The translations under genes were made by a program, and so were the position numbers. A DNA stretch of 64,000 nt. It comes from Longimicrobium sp. Its GTDB lineage: Bacteria; Gemmatimonadota; Gemmatimonadetes; Longimicrobiales; Longimicrobiaceae. The stretch spans positions 1-64,000 of the forward strand of contig NZ_DATIND010000116.1 of the NCBI RefSeq assembly GCF_035474595.1, read 5' to 3'. Of this stretch, positions 40,717 to 51,300 are shown piece by piece. Under the pieces are notes generated by a model. That model was given only the letters and a program-made list of their open reading frames with translations, was not told the origin of the DNA and searched no databases. The number at the start of each line of letters is the position of its first letter. Position 1 is the first letter of the stretch.

Positions 40717-41089
40717 GGTGCGGGCGGCGGGCGGGTGGGGAACGACGGGCGCCGGACGAACAGCCGGGTTGCGCGGACGTTGGAAGGCCGGCTTCCGCCA
40801 TACTACAGGAGGCCCCGGAGGAGTGACAAGATCCCCCGGAACGCTTTCGCCTCACCCGGCCAGTCGCGCCTGCAGCGCGTACCCGACGTGGACCCGCGAG
40901 CGGCAGTGCCGGAACGTCCCGGCCCGTGCGAATCGCGCCTGGCCCTGCCCGACGCCGGCCAGTCGCCGCCTCCCTCCCTCCTGGCGGGCGCCCGCGGTTG
41001 CTGGGGGAGAGGACGGGTGATAGCATGGGGAAACATCCTTCCTTTTCAACGCCACTCCTCACGTTCCTGATTTCGCGGCAGGTGGACGG
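40717..41089. other. Gene-free spacer before the aldose epimerase gene
   Basis: No gene. A near-palindrome GGAAGGCCGGCTTCC (about 40784-40798) with TACTAC just after may mark a promoter, but spacing is poor. Otherwise nothing recognised. Confidence 0.35.
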
Positions 41090-42091
41090 ATGGCAGGGAT
41101 GAAGATCACCCGCGCGCACGTCGGCACCACGCGCGGCCATGCGGGCCAGGGGCCCACGGCCGTCGACGCGTACACGCTCGACGCGGGCCCCGCGCTCTGT
41201 GTCACCGTCTGGACCTACGGCGCCACCCTGGTCGAGACGCTCGTACCGGGGCGGGATGCCGAGCGGCAGAACGTGACCGTGCGGCTGCCCGACCTGGACG
41301 CGTACGAGGACCGGACGCGGAACCCCTACGTGGGGGCCACGATGGGGCGGTTTTCCCGGTGCATCGCCCGGGGGCGCCTGCGCATCGGGGGGCGGGAGCA
41401 CCGTCTGGACCGCAACGTGGGAGAGCACCACTTCCACGGCGGATCCATCGGGTTCGACCGCTACGTCTGGCAGGCCGGCGCGGAGCGTGCCGGGGACGAG
41501 CTGGTGCTGCGCCTGTCGCTGGAAAGCGCCGACGGCGACCAGGGCTATCCTGGCGCGCTTTCCGCCCAGGTGCAGTACCGCGTCCACGCAGACGGCCGGC
41601 TCGCGTTCCGATACAGCGCCCGCACGACCGCGAGCACGGTCGTGGGGCTGACGAACCACGCCTACTGGAACCTGGCGGGCAAAGACGGAATCGACGGCCA
41701 CCGGCTGTCGGTGAACGCCGGGCGCGTGGTCGGGGTGGACGGGGCCTTGATCCCCGCGGGACCCCTGCTGCAGACGGCCGGGACCCCGCTGGACTTCCGG
41801 GTTCCGCGGCAGATCGGGAGGCTGGAGCTGGACCACTGCTACGCCCTGGACCATGCCGGCCCTGCCGCGGAACTGCACGATCGCGCGAGCGGTCGGACGA
41901 TGCGCGTGCAGACGGACCAGCCCGCCCTGGCCGTGTACTCCGGCGAGGGGCTGCGCCCTCCGCGCGCGGGGCTGTGCCTCCAGGCAACCGCGCTCCCCGA
42001 CGCCCCCAACCGCCCGGACTTCCCCTCGGCGCGGCTGGAACCCGGCGAGTGCTACCGGCAGGAGACGGTGCACCACTTCTTCGTCGGCTGA
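41090..42091 (+). CDS. Aldose 1-epimerase (mutarotase) family protein
   Basis: 333 residues of the GalM beta-sandwich family. Motifs: YGATLVETLVPGRD, NPYVGATMGRFSRCIARGRL, HHFHGG, the catalytic His in LTNHAYWNLAG, and the C-terminal Glu in LEPGECYRQ. Interconverts sugar anomers. In the middle of a biosynthetic cluster with SIS, BtpA and SDR genes it points to a sugar or cyclic hemiacetal step. Start ATG 41090 or 41099. Confidence 0.88.
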   Translation: MAGMKITRAHVGTTRGHAGQGPTAVDAYTLDAGPALCVTVWTYGATLVETLVPGRDAERQNVTVRLPDLDAYEDRTRNPYVGATMGRFSRCIARGRLRIGGREHRLDRNVGEHHFHGGSIGFDRYVWQAGAERAGDELVLRLSLESADGDQGYPGALSAQVQYRVHADGRLAFRYSARTTASTVVGLTNHAYWNLAGKDGIDGHRLSVNAGRVVGVDGALIPAGPLLQTAGTPLDFRVPRQIGRLELDHCYALDHAGPAAELHDRASGRTMRVQTDQPALAVYSGEGLRPPRAGLCLQATALPDAPNRPDFPSARLEPGECYRQETVHHFFVG

Positions 42092-42125
42092 ACGCGTTCC
42101 CCGCCAGGACCCGGCATTTCGTTCC

Positions 42126-42758
42126 ATGCGGCTGTACCTGTCCTCCTTCAGGCTAGGCAACGCCCCCGACCGGCTGGTGACGCTGGTGGGCGAGAAGCGG
42201 CGCGCCGCCGTGATCCTCAACGCCTGCGACGCCATGTCTGCCGGGGACCGGGAGCTGCGCGTCCGGCAGGAGATCGCCGTCATGGAGGGCCTGGGTTTCC
42301 AGGCGGGGGAACTGGACCTCCGCGCGTACGCGGGCGCGCCCGCGAGGCTGGCGGAGCAGCTGGCGGGGTGCGGACTGGTCTGGGTGCGGGGCGGCAACAG
42401 CTTCGTGCTGCGCGGCGCCATGAAGTCGAGCGGGATGGACGACCTGCTGCGCCGCCTCCTGCGGCGCGACGCGCTGGTGTATGGCGGTTTCAGCGCGGCC
42501 GCCGCGGTCCTGGGCCCCTCGCTGCACGGCGTCGAGCTGGTGGACGATCCCCGGGCGGCCGGCGACGGTGAGATCACCTGGGATTGCCTGGGGGTGCTCC
42601 CCTATTCCGTGGCCCCGCACTACCGGTCGGATCACCCGGAATCGGCCGCGGTGGAGGCGCTGGTGCAGTATTACATCGACCACGCCATGCTCTTCAGGGC
42701 GCTGCGGGACGGCCAGGTGATCGTGGTCGACGGGGCACGGGAGGAGGTGGTGTCCTGA
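42126..42758 (+). CDS. Peptidase S51 family (peptidase E/cyanophycinase-like)
   Basis: 210 residues. Nucleophile elbow GGFSAAAAV with Ser123 and the catalytic histidine in APHYRSDH (His165), matching Ser120 and His157 of peptidase E; WVRGGNSFVL is also conserved. Characterised members cleave N-terminal aspartyl dipeptides (PepE) or beta-Asp-Arg (cyanophycinase). The neighbouring single-module NRPS reads as Asp-specific, so trimming of an Asp-containing intermediate is plausible inference. Follows the epimerase gene by 34 bp. Confidence 0.82.
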   Translation: MRLYLSSFRLGNAPDRLVTLVGEKRRAAVILNACDAMSAGDRELRVRQEIAVMEGLGFQAGELDLRAYAGAPARLAEQLAGCGLVWVRGGNSFVLRGAMKSSGMDDLLRRLLRRDALVYGGFSAAAAVLGPSLHGVELVDDPRAAGDGEITWDCLGVLPYSVAPHYRSDHPESAAVEALVQYYIDHAMLFRALRDGQVIVVDGAREEVVS

Positions 42759-42844
42759 CGCGGAGGGTTCACCCGGAGCAGACGCCGTCACGTCCTCGCG
42801 GTTCACGCCCCCACGGGGGCCATCTTCCAGGCCGACCCATCGTC

Positions 42845-43861
42845 ATGCGGATCCTGATCGTCGGGGGAACGGGCTTCATCGGCCGGGCGGTGGTCCGGGC
42901 AATGCACGGGCACGAGCTGGCGCTGTTCCACCGCGGCGCCACGTGCCGCGAACCCCGGGACACGCACCACCTGCACGGCGACCGCGCGGAGCTGCTGGCG
43001 TACCGCGAACGGATTCGAGCGCTCCGGCCGGACGTGGTGCTGGACATGGTGCCCAGGAACGGTCCCGACGCGCAGCGGGTGATCGACGCCGTCCGGGGGA
43101 TCGTGCCCCGGGTCGTCGCCGTTAGCAGCGGAAGCGTGTACCGCCGGTTCGGCGTGCTCATGGGTTCGGAGCCCGGGGCCGTGGACAACACGCCGTCGCG
43201 AGAGGATTCGCCGCTGCGCACGCGGCTTTTCCCCTACCGGAGCCACTCGGTGGAGCCCGGACCCCTGCACGACTACGACAAGATCCCCGCCGAGCAGGCG
43301 TACTTTCGCGCGACGGACCTGGCGTGCAGCGTGGTTCGCCTGCCCATGGTCTACGGCCCCGGCGACCCGGACCACCGCCTGACGCCGTACGTGCGCCCCA
43401 TGCTCGACGGCCGGCCGGAGATCCCCCTGCAGGAGACGGCAGCCCGGTGGCGCAACGCGCGGTCCTACGTGGACAACGCGGCCGCCGCCATCGCCCGGGT
43501 GGTAGAAGCCGGTGCGCCGGGCCGCGCGTACAACGTGGCCGAGCTGCAGGACTTCACCGAGCTGGAGTGGATCCGCCGCATCGGCGCCGTGGTGGGGTGG
43601 CAGGGCGCCGTCCGCCTGGTTCGCGACGGGGGCAGGCTGGGACGGCCCTCGGTCTCGGAGCTGCCGGAAACCACGAACTTCGCGCAGCACCTTCTCATGG
43701 ACAGCAGCCGCATCCGCGGAGAGCTGGGGTACACCGAGGTGGTGGAGCCCGAGGAGGCGCTGTGCTCCGCGGTGCGGGCGGCGGCAGCCGCCTCAGCGCC
43801 GGCCGACTCGCCGGGGGACGACGGGGTGGACGGACGGGAAACCTCGCGGCCGGGAACGTGA
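42845..43861 (+). CDS. Atypical NAD-dependent epimerase/dehydratase-like SDR
   Basis: 338 residues. The Rossmann start ILIVGGTGFIGRAVVRAM and SSGSVYRRFG are clear, and RLPMVYGPGDPDHRL follows. The catalytic YxxxK is not standard: the lysine in HDYDKIPAEQAYF has Tyr two residues before it, and His at the expected tyrosine position. Such atypical SDRs include CSP41-like proteins that bind nucleotides or RNA, so an epimerase reaction is uncertain. ATG 42845; the longer frame to 42584 overlaps the S51 gene and adds no fold. Confidence 0.78.
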   Translation: MRILIVGGTGFIGRAVVRAMHGHELALFHRGATCREPRDTHHLHGDRAELLAYRERIRALRPDVVLDMVPRNGPDAQRVIDAVRGIVPRVVAVSSGSVYRRFGVLMGSEPGAVDNTPSREDSPLRTRLFPYRSHSVEPGPLHDYDKIPAEQAYFRATDLACSVVRLPMVYGPGDPDHRLTPYVRPMLDGRPEIPLQETAARWRNARSYVDNAAAAIARVVEAGAPGRAYNVAELQDFTELEWIRRIGAVVGWQGAVRLVRDGGRLGRPSVSELPETTNFAQHLLMDSSRIRGELGYTEVVEPEEALCSAVRAAAAASAPADSPGDDGVDGRETSRPGT

Positions 43862-44005
43862 GCCCACGCCGGGCGGCCGCCCCGTGGGAACGTACGGTGA
43901 ACGCGTTCGCGGGGGTGAGCCGATCGGCAACCGTACGGCCGCGCCGCGGCGGGCGCAGGGAATCCCTCGGGTAGGCCGGACACCTCACGCCGACATGGAT
44001 CTTCC

Positions 44006-46744
44006 ATGGCCATGCCAGACAAGCTCGACAGCGGCTCCAGCGTTCCGGCGGCGATCGCGGGAGGCGTTCCGGCCGGGGCGGCCGCCCCGACGCCGGCGAC
44101 CCCCGATCCGGCGGGGGCGGCCGGCTTTCCGGCCGCGGAGCGCCTGCGCCTGCCCAACGGCATGACCATCGTCACGCAGAGCCGGGTGGAGGCCGGGCAC
44201 TTCTTCGAGGACCTCTTCGTGAAGCGCGTGTATCTGCGCCACGGCCTTACCCTGCACCCCGGCGACTGTGTGTTCGACGTGGGCGGCAACATCGGCATGT
44301 TCGCCCTGTTCGCGCACTGGCACGCCCCGGGAGCGCGCATCTACACCTTCGAGCCGGCCCCTCCCCTGTTCCGCCGCCTGTGCGCCAACCTGGCGCTAAA
44401 CGGCGCCGCCGCCCGCACCTTCAACCACGGGATCGCCGACGCGGAGCGCACCGCGCGCTTCACCTTCTATCCCGGCAGCTCCGGGATGTCGTCGTTCTAC
44501 GCCGACCCGGAGGAGGAGCGCGCGGTGCTGCGGGCGATGATGGATCGCCGGCGCCGGGAGGGAGCGGCGGAGATGGACGCGCTGATGGAGTACGCCGAGG
44601 AGCTGCTGGACGAGCGTTTCCGGGCGGAGGAGATGGAGTGCAGGCTGCGCCCGCTCTCGGCGGTCATCCGCGAGGAGGGGGTGGAGCGGATCGACTTCCT
44701 CAAGGTGGACGTGCAGAAGGCGGAGATGGACGTCCTGCGCGGGATCGCCGACCACGACTGGCCCCGCATCCGCCAGATCGCCATGGAGGTGCACGACCTG
44801 GACGGGCGCCTGGAGGCGGTCGCGCGGCTCCTGGAAGGGCGCGGCTTCCGCGTGGCCGTGGAGCAGGACGAGGCGGTGGAGGGCTCCGTCCTGCACAACC
44901 TCTTCGCCGTGAACCGCCGCATGCCGCGTGCGCGGGACCCGCTGCGTGGCGCCGGGACGGCGGACGCATGCCCGCGGGTTTCCACGGGGGCGGCGGGCCG
45001 GGAGGCGGCCGCGGGGCCCGCCCCCTTCCCGGCCGGGGCGGAGTCCTGGCAGCTCCTCCTCCTGTCGGCCGCCACGCGGCCGGGGCTGGACGCGGGCGCG
45101 GAGCGCCTGGCGCGGCACCTGTCGGCGCACCCGGAGCTGCCGCCGGCCGGCGCCGCCCTGGCGGGGAGCTCGCGCGGGGGCGACCTCGCGTACCGCCGGG
45201 CCGTGGTCGTGGGCGCGGGGGACGACGCCTGCGCGCGCCTCCGCGCCCGCGACCCGGCATGGACCTCTGAAGGAGTGGTGGACGGGTCCGGCCGCTCCGT
45301 GGTCTTTCTCTTCCCCGGTGTGGGCGAGCAGTACCCCGGGATGGGACGCGGGGTGTACGAGACGGAGCCCGTTTTCCGGGCCGAGCTCGACCGGTGCGCC
45401 GTCCACCTGCGGACCCACCTGGGGTGGGACCTCCGCGACGTCCTCTTCGCGGCGGATCGGGAGCCGCCACCGGGGGCGCCTCCCGGCGGGCTGGACCTGC
45501 GGCGGATGCTGGGCCGCGCGCCCGCTTCCGGGGCCGCCGGGCTTCTCCATCGCACCGACGTGGCGCAGCCGGTGGCGTTCGCCGTGGGCTATGCGCTTGC
45601 CCGCCTGTGGGAGTCGTGGGGCGTGCGCGCCGACGTGGTGGCGGGCCACTCGCTGGGCGAGTACACGGCCGCCTGCGTGGCCGGCGTCTTCTCCCTCGAG
45701 GACGCCCTGGCGCTGGTGGCGCTCCGCGCCCGCGCCATCCAGGAGCTTCCCCCGGGCGCCATGCTCGCGGTCTCCCTTGCTCCCGACGCGCTGGGCCCAT
45801 GGCTGGCCGAAGACGTGGCGCTGGCGGCGGTGAACGCGCCGGGGCTGTCCGTGCTCTCGGGCGCGGAGGAGGCGATCACCCGCGTCGAGAAGAGCCTGGC
45901 CGGGAGCGGACACGCCGTGCGCCGCCTGGCGGCCACGCACGCGTTCCACTCGCCGCTGCTGCAGCCGGTGGCCGACCGGGTGGCCGCGCTCGCCGCCGGG
46001 ATGCGGCTCAGGGCCCCGCGCATTCCCATGCTCTCCAACGTTACCGGGAGCTGGTTGAGCGCGGCCGAGGCCACGGATCCGCACTACTGGGCGCGGCACC
46101 TGGTCCGCACGGTGCGCTTTGCCGCCGGCGCGGCGGAGCTTCTGGCGCAGCCGGGGCGCGTGCTGGTGGAGGCGGGGCCCGGCGGCTCGCTGGGCACGTT
46201 CGTCCGCCAGCAGGCCGCGGCGAGCGGGGCCGAGCCCCCCGTGGGGGTGGCCTCGCTCCCGCACGGGGCCGACGACACCCCGGAGCCCGCCTTCCTCCTG
46301 GGCGCGCTGGGACGGCTCTGGGCCGCGGGGGTGCGGCCGGACTGGACCGCCGCCGGGGGTGGCCGGCGGTGCCACAGGGTCCCGCTCCCTCCCGGGCCGG
46401 ACGGCCCGGCCGGCATCGATGCCGCCTCCGCGGCGGCGCCGGCGCCCGGGGCGCCCGGAGCCATGGCCGGCGCGGAGGAGCGCGGGAGGGAGGGCGGGAG
46501 CGGCGATGGAGGGGACGTGGCGCGGGTGCTGGCAGGCGTATGGTCCGAGCTGCTGAACGTGCAGCCGCGCGGCGACGACGACTTCTTCCTGCTGGGGGGG
46601 CATTCCCTGGTCGCCACCCGGCTGATCGCCCGCGTGCGCGAGCGGTTCGGGGTGGAGATGCGCCTGCGGACGATCTTCCAGACGCGCACGGTGTCGGCGA
46701 TGGCACGCTGGATCGAGGACGCCACGACGCCGGACCGGAGCTGA
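44006..46744 (+). CDS. FkbM methyltransferase - acyltransferase - ACP fusion, no ketosynthase
   Basis: 912 residues. FkbM-type methyltransferase (about 50-310): CVFDVGGNIGMFALF, YTFEPAPPLF, IDFLKVDVQKAEMDVL. PKS acyltransferase (about 430-770): FLFPGVGEQYPGMG, GHSLGEYTAA active serine, and THAFHSPLL; the HAFH form favours malonyl-CoA. ACP (about 835-905) with phosphopantetheine Ser867 in LLGGHSLVATRL. There is no KS, KR, DH or C domain in this protein or its neighbours. It may prepare a methylated or malonyl-derived unit on its own ACP for another enzyme. An unusual order I do not recognise from a known pathway. Confidence 0.85.
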   Translation: MAMPDKLDSGSSVPAAIAGGVPAGAAAPTPATPDPAGAAGFPAAERLRLPNGMTIVTQSRVEAGHFFEDLFVKRVYLRHGLTLHPGDCVFDVGGNIGMFALFAHWHAPGARIYTFEPAPPLFRRLCANLALNGAAARTFNHGIADAERTARFTFYPGSSGMSSFYADPEEERAVLRAMMDRRRREGAAEMDALMEYAEELLDERFRAEEMECRLRPLSAVIREEGVERIDFLKVDVQKAEMDVLRGIADHDWPRIRQIAMEVHDLDGRLEAVARLLEGRGFRVAVEQDEAVEGSVLHNLFAVNRRMPRARDPLRGAGTADACPRVSTGAAGREAAAGPAPFPAGAESWQLLLLSAATRPGLDAGAERLARHLSAHPELPPAGAALAGSSRGGDLAYRRAVVVGAGDDACARLRARDPAWTSEGVVDGSGRSVVFLFPGVGEQYPGMGRGVYETEPVFRAELDRCAVHLRTHLGWDLRDVLFAADREPPPGAPPGGLDLRRMLGRAPASGAAGLLHRTDVAQPVAFAVGYALARLWESWGVRADVVAGHSLGEYTAACVAGVFSLEDALALVALRARAIQELPPGAMLAVSLAPDALGPWLAEDVALAAVNAPGLSVLSGAEEAITRVEKSLAGSGHAVRRLAATHAFHSPLLQPVADRVAALAAGMRLRAPRIPMLSNVTGSWLSAAEATDPHYWARHLVRTVRFAAGAAELLAQPGRVLVEAGPGGSLGTFVRQQAAASGAEPPVGVASLPHGADDTPEPAFLLGALGRLWAAGVRPDWTAAGGGRRCHRVPLPPGPDGPAGIDAASAAAPAPGAPGAMAGAEERGREGGSGDGGDVARVLAGVWSELLNVQPRGDDDFFLLGGHSLVATRLIARVRERFGVEMRLRTIFQTRTVSAMARWIEDATTPDRS

Positions 46745-46908
46745 GCCCTCCGTGCGGCACGCGCCGCCGTCCGGCGCTCCGCGGGTTTCGTCCGCCTGCG
46801 TCCGCACGGGTATGCAGCGAGCCCGGAAAGCGGGGAGTGGCACGGCCGCCGCCGGCCGGCCGAGGGAAGGAGCAAGCATCACCGGTCACGACGAAGCCGC
46901 ATCCGCGA

Positions 46909-48234
46909 ATGACCACGCCTGCCGGCACGGCCGCCGTATCTCCCGCCCCGGTCCACCCCGCCGGGGCCGCCGGGCTGCGCACCTTCCTGGCCGTCTGGCT
47001 CGGGCAGACCGTTTCCGCGACGGGAAGCGGGCTGACCAGCTTTGCGCTGGGCGTGTGGGTATACCAGCGCACCGGCTCGATCACGCTCTTCGCCGGGATC
47101 CTGGTCTTCACCACCATTCCCGTCATCCTGCTGCTCCCCGTGGCCGGGAGCGTCGTGGACCGCTACGACCGGCGGTGGCTGATGATCGGCGCGGACACGG
47201 CGGGCGTGCTCTCGACGATCGCGGTCGCGCTGCTGGCCGGCGCGGGGCGGCTGGAGCTATGGCACGTGTACGCCGCGGTGGCCTGGAGCGCGGCGTGCGC
47301 CTCCGTCCAGCGCGCGGCATGGTCGTCGTCCGTGGCCCTGCTGGTTTCGCGCGAGCAGCTGGGGCGCACCGCCGGGCTGACCCAGCTGGGCCAGGGCGCC
47401 GCCATGCTGATCGCACCGCTGCTGGGCGGCGTGCTGCTGCTGAGCGTGGGGCTGCGCGGGGTGATCCTGCTGGACGCGGCCACCTACCTGGTCGGCGCCA
47501 CCGCCACGGCGCTGGTCCGCATCCCGCGCCCCCCGGCACCCACCCGTGGCCCGGGCGGCGGCCTTCTCCGCCTGACGGCGGAGGGGTGGCGCTTCACCCG
47601 GTCGCGCCCCGGCCTGCTGGAGGTAACGCTGTTCCTGGCGGTCGTGAACCTGTCGACCAGCTTCCTCCAGGCCGTGCTCACGCCGATGGTCCTGAGCTTC
47701 ACCACCGCCGACCGGCTGGGCGTGGCCGTGGCGGCGGGCGCTGTGGGAATGCTGGCCGGGGGATTGCTCATGGGCGTGTCGGGCGGGCCGGCGCGCCGCA
47801 GCCTGGGGGTCGTGGCCGGCGGCGCGCTGATGGGAATGGCGCTGCTCGCCGTCGGCGCGCGTGCGTCGGTGGGAGGCGTCGCGGCCGCGCTCGCCGTCTG
47901 CTACTTCGCGGCCACCCTGAACGGCGCGTGCAGCACGGCGCTGCTGCAGGCGTCGGTCCCGCCGGAGATGCAGGGGCGCGTGTTCACAGCCCTGCGGATG
48001 ATCGCGTTCACGGCCAGCCCCATCGCCTACGCCACCGCGGGCCCGCTCGTGGACCACGCCTTCGCCCCCGTCGCCGCACGCATGCGGGGCGGGTTCGCGG
48101 GGATGTGGACGCACCCGGGCGGTGGCCCCGCCCTGCTGCTCGCCGCCGCGGGTGTGCTGATGCTCGCGGCAAGCGCCGCCCTGCACCTGAGCGCGTCGGT
48201 CCGGACGCTCGATGACGCGGCCGCGTTGCGCTAG
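46909..48234 (+). CDS. Major facilitator superfamily transporter
   Basis: 441 residues, about 12 transmembrane helices, with the MFS loop 2-3 signature degenerated to GSVVDRYDRRWLM. It resembles the enterobactin-exporter (EntS)/MFS_3 type drug and siderophore efflux proteins. In this position it is the likely exporter of the cluster product. ATG 46909; the frame is open far upstream but that part is a shadow of the FkbM-AT gene. Confidence 0.88.
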   Translation: MTTPAGTAAVSPAPVHPAGAAGLRTFLAVWLGQTVSATGSGLTSFALGVWVYQRTGSITLFAGILVFTTIPVILLLPVAGSVVDRYDRRWLMIGADTAGVLSTIAVALLAGAGRLELWHVYAAVAWSAACASVQRAAWSSSVALLVSREQLGRTAGLTQLGQGAAMLIAPLLGGVLLLSVGLRGVILLDAATYLVGATATALVRIPRPPAPTRGPGGGLLRLTAEGWRFTRSRPGLLEVTLFLAVVNLSTSFLQAVLTPMVLSFTTADRLGVAVAAGAVGMLAGGLLMGVSGGPARRSLGVVAGGALMGMALLAVGARASVGGVAAALAVCYFAATLNGACSTALLQASVPPEMQGRVFTALRMIAFTASPIAYATAGPLVDHAFAPVAARMRGGFAGMWTHPGGGPALLLAAAGVLMLAASAALHLSASVRTLDDAAALR

Positions 48235-48310
48235 ATTCACCATCGTCCCGGCCGCCGCGACCTCCTCCGCACCCGCACCTTTCCCCGGCCCCGCAGGCAC
48301 CCCTGGCCCA

Positions 48311-51300
48311 ATGCATCTCGACAAGATCATCCAGCACTCGCACGAGAGCCCGGGACGCCTGGCGCTGGTTGCGCGGGATGCGGAGCTCGACTACGGGGAG
48401 CTGCGCCGGCAGGTCGACGTGGTGGCCGCCGCGCTGGCGAGCCGGGGGATGGGACGCGGCAGGGTGGTTGCCGTGTGCATGGAGCGGAGCGCCGCGGCCG
48501 TGGTCTCGCTGCTGGGGGCCATGCGGTGCGGAGCCGCGTTCACGGTGGTCGAGTGGGGCGGCAACGATGCCGAGTGCCTCGCCCGGCTCCGGGGCATCGC
48601 CCCCGACCTGGTCGTGGCGCGGGGCGGCGCGGCCGCGCAGGCCGCCGCGTGCGGGCTGCGCACCGTCGTGTACGAGGACGCCGTGGGGGGCCGGTCGGGC
48701 GCGGCGGTCCCCCACGCGCTGCCTGCCCCCGGGGACGTGGCGTACGTCCTCTATACCTCCGGCTCCACCGGAGTACCCAAAGGCGTCCAGGTCACCCACG
48801 CCAACCTCCGGCACTACACCCGGTCGATGGCCGGCCGGCTGGCCATCCGGCGGCCGCTGGGCTACGCGCACGTGAGCGCGCTGTCGGCCGACCTCGGCAA
48901 CACGGGCATCCTGCTCTCGCTCTGGACCGGCGGAACGCTGCACGTGGTCGACGACGACACGAGGTGGGATGCGGGCGCGTTCCGCGAGTACGCCCGGTCG
49001 CGGGGGATCGGCTTCCTCAAGATCACCCCCTCGCACTTCCAGGCGCTCTTCCCGGGGCTGGCGGAGCCCCGGGGCGGCCGGGCGGCGTTCGAGTACCTGG
49101 TCCTGGGCGGCGAGGCGCTGCCCGTGGGCCTGGCGCGCGCGATCCTCGGCTCGGGGATCGCCCGCGTGCTGGTCAACCACTACGGGCCCACCGAGGCAAC
49201 GGTGGGCGTGGCCGTGCACGTGCTGCGCGGCCCGGGCGACCTGGCCTCCGTGCGCGGCGGCACGGTCCCGGTCGGGTGCCCGCTCGGCAAGACCCGGCTG
49301 TACGTGCGCACCGCTTCGGGATCGTTCCGGAGCCGGGATGCCTGCGGCGAGCTGTACATCGGCGGCCCCTCGGTAGCCCTGGGCTACTTCAACGCCGAGG
49401 ACCAGACCCGCGAGCGGTTCGTAACGGGGGTTGAAGGGGACCTCCGCTTCTACCGCACGGGCGACCTGTGCCGGGTGGACGGCGACGGCGTGGTGGAGTT
49501 CCTGGGCAGGGTGGACCGCCAGGTGAAGATCAACGGCCACCGCGTGGAGCTGGAACACGTGGCCGCCGCGCTCCGTGCGCACGCGGGGGTGCAGGACGCC
49601 GTCGCATTCCTGGTTGAGCGCGACACCCGGCCGCGGCTGGTGGCCGCCTACCTGGCGGCGGGCGCGGTGGACGAGGCGGGGGTGGTGAACGACCTGCGGG
49701 CGCGGGTTCCCGGCTACATGGTGCCCGCGCGGCTGGTGCGGTTCGAGGAGTTCCCGCTCAACCCCAACGGCAAGGTGGACGTCGCGCGCCTGGAGGCCGC
49801 GGTCGCCGGGGCGCTCGCGCGCCGCGACGCCCTCCCCGGCCACGCGGGCGAGCCGCCGGGGCCGGGCGCCGGCGACCCGGTCCGCCGGCACGTACGCGAG
49901 GCGTGGCGGATGCACCTGCGTCACGGCCGCTTCGGCGACGAGACCGACTTCTTCGCGGCCGGCGGCGACTCGATCACGGCCATCCAGGTGATCTCGGAGC
50001 TGCAGGTACGCGGCTACCGCCTCACTCCCGCCCGCTTCCTCGGACACCCCACCGTCCGCGGCCTGGTGGAGGCGATCCGGGACGCCGATGCCCCGCCCGC
50101 CGGCGGCCACCCGGCGCCGCTCACCGAGAGCACGGAGTTCTCGGCCGCCCAGAGATGGTTCTTCCGCCAGCGGTTCGAGGAGCCGGACCACTGGAACCAG
50201 GCGCTCCTCCTGCAGTCCGCCGCCTCGCTGGACGAGGAGACGCTCGGCAGGGCGCTGGCGTCGGTCCTGGCGCTCCACCCCATGCTGCGCTGCAGCTTCC
50301 GGAGAACGGAGGAGGGGTGGCGGGCACGCACGGTCGGGCAGCCGGCCACTCCGTGCCTCACCGTGTGCCGGGTCGTGGACGGTCCGGCCGGGTTGGCCGC
50401 GGCGGTGGAGCGGGCCTCCGAGGCGCTGAACCAGCGGATCCGCCTGGCCACCGGCGACGTGTTCAAGGTGTGCCTGCTCAGGGTGGAGCACGGCGGAGAC
50501 CATCTCTTGGGCGTCTGCCACCACCTGTCGGTGGACGCCGTGTCCTGGCGGATCATCGTGGATGACCTGGTGCGATTCTACAGTGCGTACGCCCGCGGCA
50601 TCACGCTGGACGTTCCTCCCTCGCCGGAGGGGTTCTGGGAGTGGGTGCGCCACGTGAACCGCGCCCGCCCGATGCTGGAGGCCGACCTCGCCTGCTGGCG
50701 CCGGGCCGGCGACCCGCCCGCCGGCCAGGACGCGCACGCCGGCGCGAACCGGGAGAGGGACGCGAGCACGGTGTGGATGCGGTTCCCGGCCGACGAGACC
50801 GAGGCGCTGTCCGTCCGCCTGCCGGCAAGGGCCGACACGCAGCCGCACGTGGCCCTGCTGGGCGCCTTCGCCTGCGCGTACGGCCGGGCGGCCGGCCGGG
50901 ACCACCTGGTGGTGGACGTGGAAAGCCACGGCCGCACGTCGTTCGACGAGGGCGTGGACGTGTCGCGCGTCGTGGGGTGGTTCACCTCCACCTTTCCGGT
51001 ACGCCTGGACCTGGCCGGAAAGGGAACGCACGAGTGCATCGCGGCGGCCGGGGCGGCGCTGGCCGCCGTTCCCAACCTGGGGGTGGCGTACGGGGAGCTG
51101 TACGGCGAGCCCGCCCGGAAGGGGCTGGGGCCGCTGCGGGCGGAGATCTGCTACAACTACCTGGGCGGTTTCCACATCCGCCAGGACGACCGGTTGCCCC
51201 TGACCGTCTCCCGGTACCCGCTCGCTCCCGCCCGGGGGCCGGCCAACGATCGCGTCCACGATCTCAAGCTCACGGCGCGGACGGTGAACGGCGAGCTGGT

